Shown here: positions 59,601 to 64,000 of the stretch, one piece after another
Numbering within the stretch: the first letter of the stretch is position 1
How the letters are laid out: each line of letters opens with the position of its first letter
Origin: CAIWHR01 sp963843595
Lineage (GTDB): Bacteria > Pseudomonadota > Gammaproteobacteria > Burkholderiales > Casimicrobiaceae
Length of the DNA: 64,000 nucleotides
Assembly: GCA_963843595.1 (NCBI GenBank)
Contig: CAWJLG010000012.1
Coordinates: 310,001 to 374,000, forward strand
Direction of reading: 5' to 3'
Translations under genes and position numbers: made by a program
Notes under the pieces: model-generated
What the model was told of the DNA's origin: nothing
Databases searched by the model: none
The model's input: the letters and a program-made list of their open reading frames with translations, nothing else

Positions 59601-62600
59601 TGGCGAGGCGCGCATAGAGCTGCGCATCGGATTCGGTGGCATTGATCTGCCGCAGCGTCACCCAGCTGTGCGTCCACGCCAGGTCGAAAACGCGATCCGC
59701 CAGATGCCGATCCTGGTATTTTCCGACGAGGCCCAACGCGGTCGTCGCGCGTTTCGGCCATCCCGGACGCGATATCGATCGTCGCCGTCTGTTGCGGATC
59801 GAGCGTCATCCGATGCCGGATCGCGACGATCGGATCCAGGACCGAGCCCTGGCTGACCGGACAGCCTTCCGGCATCGGTCATCGCCTGCGGAGCGGCGAC
59901 CGTGCGTCCGCGGCCGATGAACGCCATGCGGTCGGTCTCGTAGGAAACGTCCAGCGAATCCGGCCCGTGGACGGCCATCAGGTGAAACATCCAGGGCGGC
60001 TGCTCGTCGTGCGAGCGGGGCCGACGGGTGCACAGGATGGCTTGCCGCTGCGGGATGATCTCCGTCTGCACGAAGAGATTGGAAAACGCCGGATGCAGCG
60101 CGTCCGCGGCAGGCGACGCGAGAGCGACTTCCGCGTAACTCGTGACCTCGATCGTCCGCCGCGTCCGCGAGCGGTTGGTGATGCGGAGCCGGCGCAGCTC
60201 GATGTCGTCTTCCGGCGATACGACGATCTCGGTATGCGATTCGAGGTCGTTGTCGCGCCGGCGAAATTCGGCGCGCGCTTCGGTGAATATGGCTTCGTAG
60301 TGCGCTGCGCGCCTCCCCGTCGGCTGGTGCGCGGTCGACCAGAAGTCCCCGCTCGCCACGTCGCGGATGTAGCAGAACGTGCCCCAGTTGTCGCAGGTGC
60401 TGTCTTCGCGCCAGCGGGTGACGGCGAGGTCCTTCCATCGGCTGCTCCCGCCGCCCGCGTTCGTGACCATGACGTGGTATCTGCCGTTCGACAACAGCTG
60501 CACTTCCGGTATCGGCGTGTCGGGACTTCCGATTACGCGTACCGGCGCCTCCGGACCGCCCGAAATCCCACGAATCGCGGAAAGCTCGGCAGGGTGCGAA
60601 AAGAGTGCCGCGATCTTTGGAATGCGCTCCTGCAGCAACAGAAGGGTTGCCTTGAACAGCGGATTCGACTCGAATCGCTTCTGCAATCGGACGGCCGAGC
60701 AGCACGTGCGCCAGGGACAGCAGAATCATGCCCTGGTGATGCGCCATGAACGAACGCACGACGGCGCTGGCCTGCCCGCGCGGCAGGCGCGCGGGGGTGT
60801 AGTCGATTGCCTCGTAAAGGCCGAATCGTCCGGCGAGCCCGTCGGCTGCGAGCCGCTGCAGGTTGAGGCACGCCTCCTCGGGCGCCACCATCAGCGCGAG
60901 CGCCGACGCGTAGGGCGCAACGACGAGATCCTGCGCGAGTCCGCGCTTCAAGCCCAGACCGGGCACGCCAAACGCGCGGTACTGGTAGTTCAGGCCGCAT
61001 CGACCGAGTTGTAGCCGCATTCCGAGATGCCCCAAGGCACGCCGCGCTGCTTGCCGTAGGCGATCTGCCGCTCCACCGTCACGCGACAGGTCTGGTCGAG
61101 CAGCGTGTTGTCGTACGTAGGCATCACCAGGAGCGGCATCAGGTACTCGAACATCGAGCCGCTCCAGGACAGGAGGACCGATTGCCCCCCGGCGGTCGTG
61201 AGCAGGCGCCCGAGCGCGAACCAGTTCTCCTGCGGCAGCTCACCCTGCGAGATCGCCACGAAGCTGGAAAACCTCGCCTCCGAGGCGAGCAGATCGTAAT
61301 AACTCGGGTCGCGTCTGCGCTCATCGACGTTGTACCCGATGGCCAGCAGGTGACTCGCCTTGTCGTACAGAAAGTCGTAATCCATGCGGGCCAGTTCATC
61401 GCATTGCAGCGCCAGGCGTTCGATCTCCGCTATCCGGGCGCCGGCGCGATGGCTCGCATCGGTGACGGCACGCCCCAGGTCATCGAGCCATGCCTGGTCC
61501 GCGGGTGACGCGTCCGCGCGCCGCCGCCGTTCGATGGCCGGCAGCAATTCCACTTCCAGCGCCGCAAGCTCGCGCAAGGTCGGAATCTCGCTTATGCCCG
61601 GCAGGTCGTCGAACCCGCTCGGCGCGGCCGGCAGCGCGCTCCACGGAGCGAGAAACGCCAGCTCTTCGCGCATGATCCGGCATTGGCGGACGAGGGCCTC
61701 CGCCCAAAAGGCCGTCTCGTTCGCCGGCGCGGGCGCGCCTGCGGATTCGGAGCCGGCAATGCCCACGACGCGTGTGGTCACCTCGGCGACGCTCGCGTCG
61801 AGCCGGTCGAGGCACTGTCGCGCGGCGGCGATTGTCGCGGGCCGGGAGTCGAAGGCGGTGTCCAGTTCCCCCTGCAGGCGAAGAGCCGCCGCCGGAGCGG
61901 CGCGGCCGACGGCATCGGTGAGGATCCGCAGCGTGTCGCTCAAGCCTTCGAACCATTTCAGATCCATGATCCGGTCGTCGGCAAGTGCGAGCAGTCCCGG
62001 CCGCAAGGTCATCAGATGACCCGCGAGGTTTCCGCTGTCCACCGCCGAGACATAGAGGGGCGGCAGCGGCTTGAGGGACTGGGTGTCGTACCAGTTGTAG
62101 AAATGCCCCTCGTGCCGCTCCATGGCGCTCATCGTGTCCAATGCTTTCGCCGTGCGCAGGATGAGTTGTCCGGCCGGGAGGTAGCCAAAGTCGTAGGCGG
62201 TCAGATTCGCGAGCAGTGCGAGTCCCATGTTCGTGGGCGACGTGCGATGCGCGACGCTCGCGACCGGATGTTCCTGGCTGTTGTCCGGCGGAAGCCACTG
62301 GTCGTCCGGACCGACGAAGGTCTCGAAGAACGCCCATGTCCTTCGCGCAAGCTTCCGAAGGAAGAGCGTCTGGTCCATCGTCAGCCGCGCCTCGCGGCGA
62401 GCGAGCGGCCGGCTGATCCACCAGGCGATGCCGGGCGAGACGAACCACAGCAAAAGGATCGGCCCCGCTTGCGCCAGTGAAGACGGAGTCGATACCGTCA
62501 ACAGGATCGCCATCGCCGCGGCGATGACCGGCGCGATCCACATCGATCTCACCGACACGGCAAGTGCGGAGCGCGTGGACGAGTCGTCGGCGCGCCGACG

Positions 62601-64000
62601 ATCGGGCTCGTCGCCGGCGGACGGATTCCACTCGAGCAGCCGTCGATGCGTAGCGAGCATCCGCCACACGGTGCGTGCGATCGCATCGAGGTTGACCGTC
62701 GCCTCGTAGGGGAGAAATGCGAGTGTCAGCGCCGTTTGGGCGGCGTGCCGGCCGGCGACGCTCGCGGTGGCGGCGAGGTGCTGCCGCAGCAGCACCTCGT
62801 CCGGCGTGCGCAACAGATCCAGGACGAAGGCACTCGCCGACGGAAGCAGAAGAATCGCAATCACCAACAACGTCCACAGCCATGGGTGCGGAAGCACGGT
62901 CCACCCGAGCAGCAGCAGCACCGTCAACGCCGGCGGGACGAGACTGCGCCGAAGGTTGTCGAAGAGCTTCCACAGCGAGAGCGCCGACAATGGATTTCTC
63001 AGCCGGCGTTTGCCGGGACCGGGTACCAGCGGCAGCAGCCATCCCACCAGTTGCCAGTCGCCGCGAATCCAGCGGTGCCGGCGGCTGATGTCCGCGCCAT
63101 AGGTCGACGGATGCTCCTCGTACAACTGCACGTCGCTCAACAACCCCGATCGCGTGTAGCAACCCTCGAGCAGATCGTGACTCAGGATCCGGTTCTCGGG
63201 AAAGCGACCTTGGAGGGCGCGCTCGAACGCATCGACGTCGTAGATCCCCTTGCCGATGAAGGAGCCCTCGCCAAACACGTCCTGATACACGTCGGAGACG
63301 GCGCGCGTATAGGGGTCGATGCCCGGGTCACCCCCGTGCAGGCGCGCGTACCACGAGCGGTTGGCGCCGGGGAGGCTGATGCTCACGCGCGGCTGCAGTA
63401 TCCCGTACCCTTCGGTCACCAGCTCTCTGCCTTTGCGCTTGCCGCCGGTATCGAAGCGCGCACGATTCAGCGGGTGCGCCATCACGCCGACAAACTGCCG
63501 CGCCGAGTCGCGCGGCAGCTGCGTGTCGGTGTCGAGCGTGATCACGTACTTCACGCTCGACAGCGCCGCCGCCTCGCCGACGACGAGCGAGAAGCGGTCT
63601 CGCGCGCCACTGCGCAGGAACGAATTCAGGTCCGCAAGCTTTCCACGCTTGCGCTCGTAACCCATCCATACGCGCTCCTCCGGATTCCAGCGGCGGGGAC
63701 GGTGAAACAGGAAGAAGGTGTCCGCGGTTGCACCGCCCTCGGTTGGGCTCGCCGCACGCCGGTACTTTTCGTTGAGGTCCTCGATTCCCTTTCGAGCGAG
63801 CCACAGCAGCGACTCGTCCTCGGGCTGGGTTTCCGCGGATGCGTCCTGATAATCGGTCAACAGGCCAAAATGCAGCCGGTCGTCCCGATTGGCGAGAAAC
63901 CGGACTTCCAGCGCCTCGACCAGGCCTTCGATGCTTTCGGCGCTGCTGAGCATCGTCGGGACGACGACCAGCGTGCGCGACTGCGCCGGCAGCCCCTTGG
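56652..64000 (-). pseudogene. ndvB: Cyclic beta-1,2-glucan synthase, frameshifted, 5' end outside
   Basis: A very large synthase whose N-terminus lies beyond the right edge. The glycosyltransferase part shows LVVVPTMLSSAESIEGLVEA, ITLDTDTQLPRDSARQFVGV and ISRRHRWIRGDWQLVGWLLP, followed by membrane helices (PPALTVLLLLGWTVLPH, IAPVIAAAMAILLTVS) and a C-terminal GH94-like phosphorylase domain (GSGDWNDGMNLVGIKGTGES, VRENGGQYTHGAIWS). It makes cyclic beta-1,2-glucans for the periplasm. Reading needs seven frame changes, near 61000, 60690, 59862, 59742, 59254, 59110 and 58797: five apparent one-base gains and two losses. Homology is otherwise continuous. Confidence 0.85.

Noticed and set aside
1..64000. 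tRNA genes and CRISPR arrays
   Set aside because: No T-loop-like GTTCGANTC block within a cloverleaf and no regularly spaced direct repeats were found by eye; a tRNAscan run would be decisive.

Overview
The window is a 64 kb piece of a high-GC (about 64%) Gram-negative chromosome. Protein families (CsbD, DUF3309, BON, YqjD/ElaB, lysine-rich histone-like proteins, cyclic glucan synthase, phosphoketolase) and gene style suggest a betaproteobacterium of Burkholderiales type, possibly uncultured; the assignment is by family resemblance only. No rRNA, tRNA, CRISPR array or intact insertion sequence was found.

Layout. (1) 1-13.7 kb: small stress and envelope proteins (two CsbD, DUF3309, three lysine-rich histone-like proteins, zinc-ribbon and small membrane proteins), a Crp/Fnr-type regulator, a methyltransferase, cyclopropane fatty acid synthase, and a decayed stretch (6.4-9.3 kb) with remnants of an epimerase, a VIT1-type transporter and another crp gene. 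(2) 14.4-24.6 kb: a lipid locus with a three-module fatty acyl-AMP ligase/ACP/alpha-oxoamine synthase protein, an ABC-2 exporter, a glycerophosphotransferase-like enzyme, a GNAT-type acyltransferase, an NAD-dependent epimerase-fold reductase and an OafA-type acyltransferase; it resembles a bacterial ceramide (sphingolipid) pathway. (3) 24.6-44.8 kb: mostly single genes for envelope and signalling functions (SGNH hydrolase, YihY, GGDEF, lipase-like hydrolase, YqjD-like, PAQR, TetR, DUF1345, beta/gamma-crystallin, MBL hydrolase, PAS), two more Crp/Fnr paralogs, and a second DUF3309-BON module. (4) 45.3-64 kb: a carbon-storage and sugar-phosphate cluster zwf-tal-pgm-tkt-xfp-glgP, with a convergent cyclic beta-1,2-glucan synthase that runs off the window.

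The most striking signal is a 16-bp dyad, TGTGCG-N4-CGCACA (extended form TCTGTGCGNTANCGCACAGA). It recurs about 20 times, almost only between genes and usually upstream of the stress, envelope and regulator genes, with a -10-like hexamer often 19-22 bases downstream. This looks like the operator of a Crp/Fnr-family regulon whose regulators (three intact paralogs, one decayed) are encoded here. One copy sits before an unannotated, terminator-ended candidate small RNA with a C7 run.

Several large genes (ndvB, tkt, an AI-2E family transporter) carry single-base frameshifts. From the sequence alone I cannot tell real decay from assembly error.
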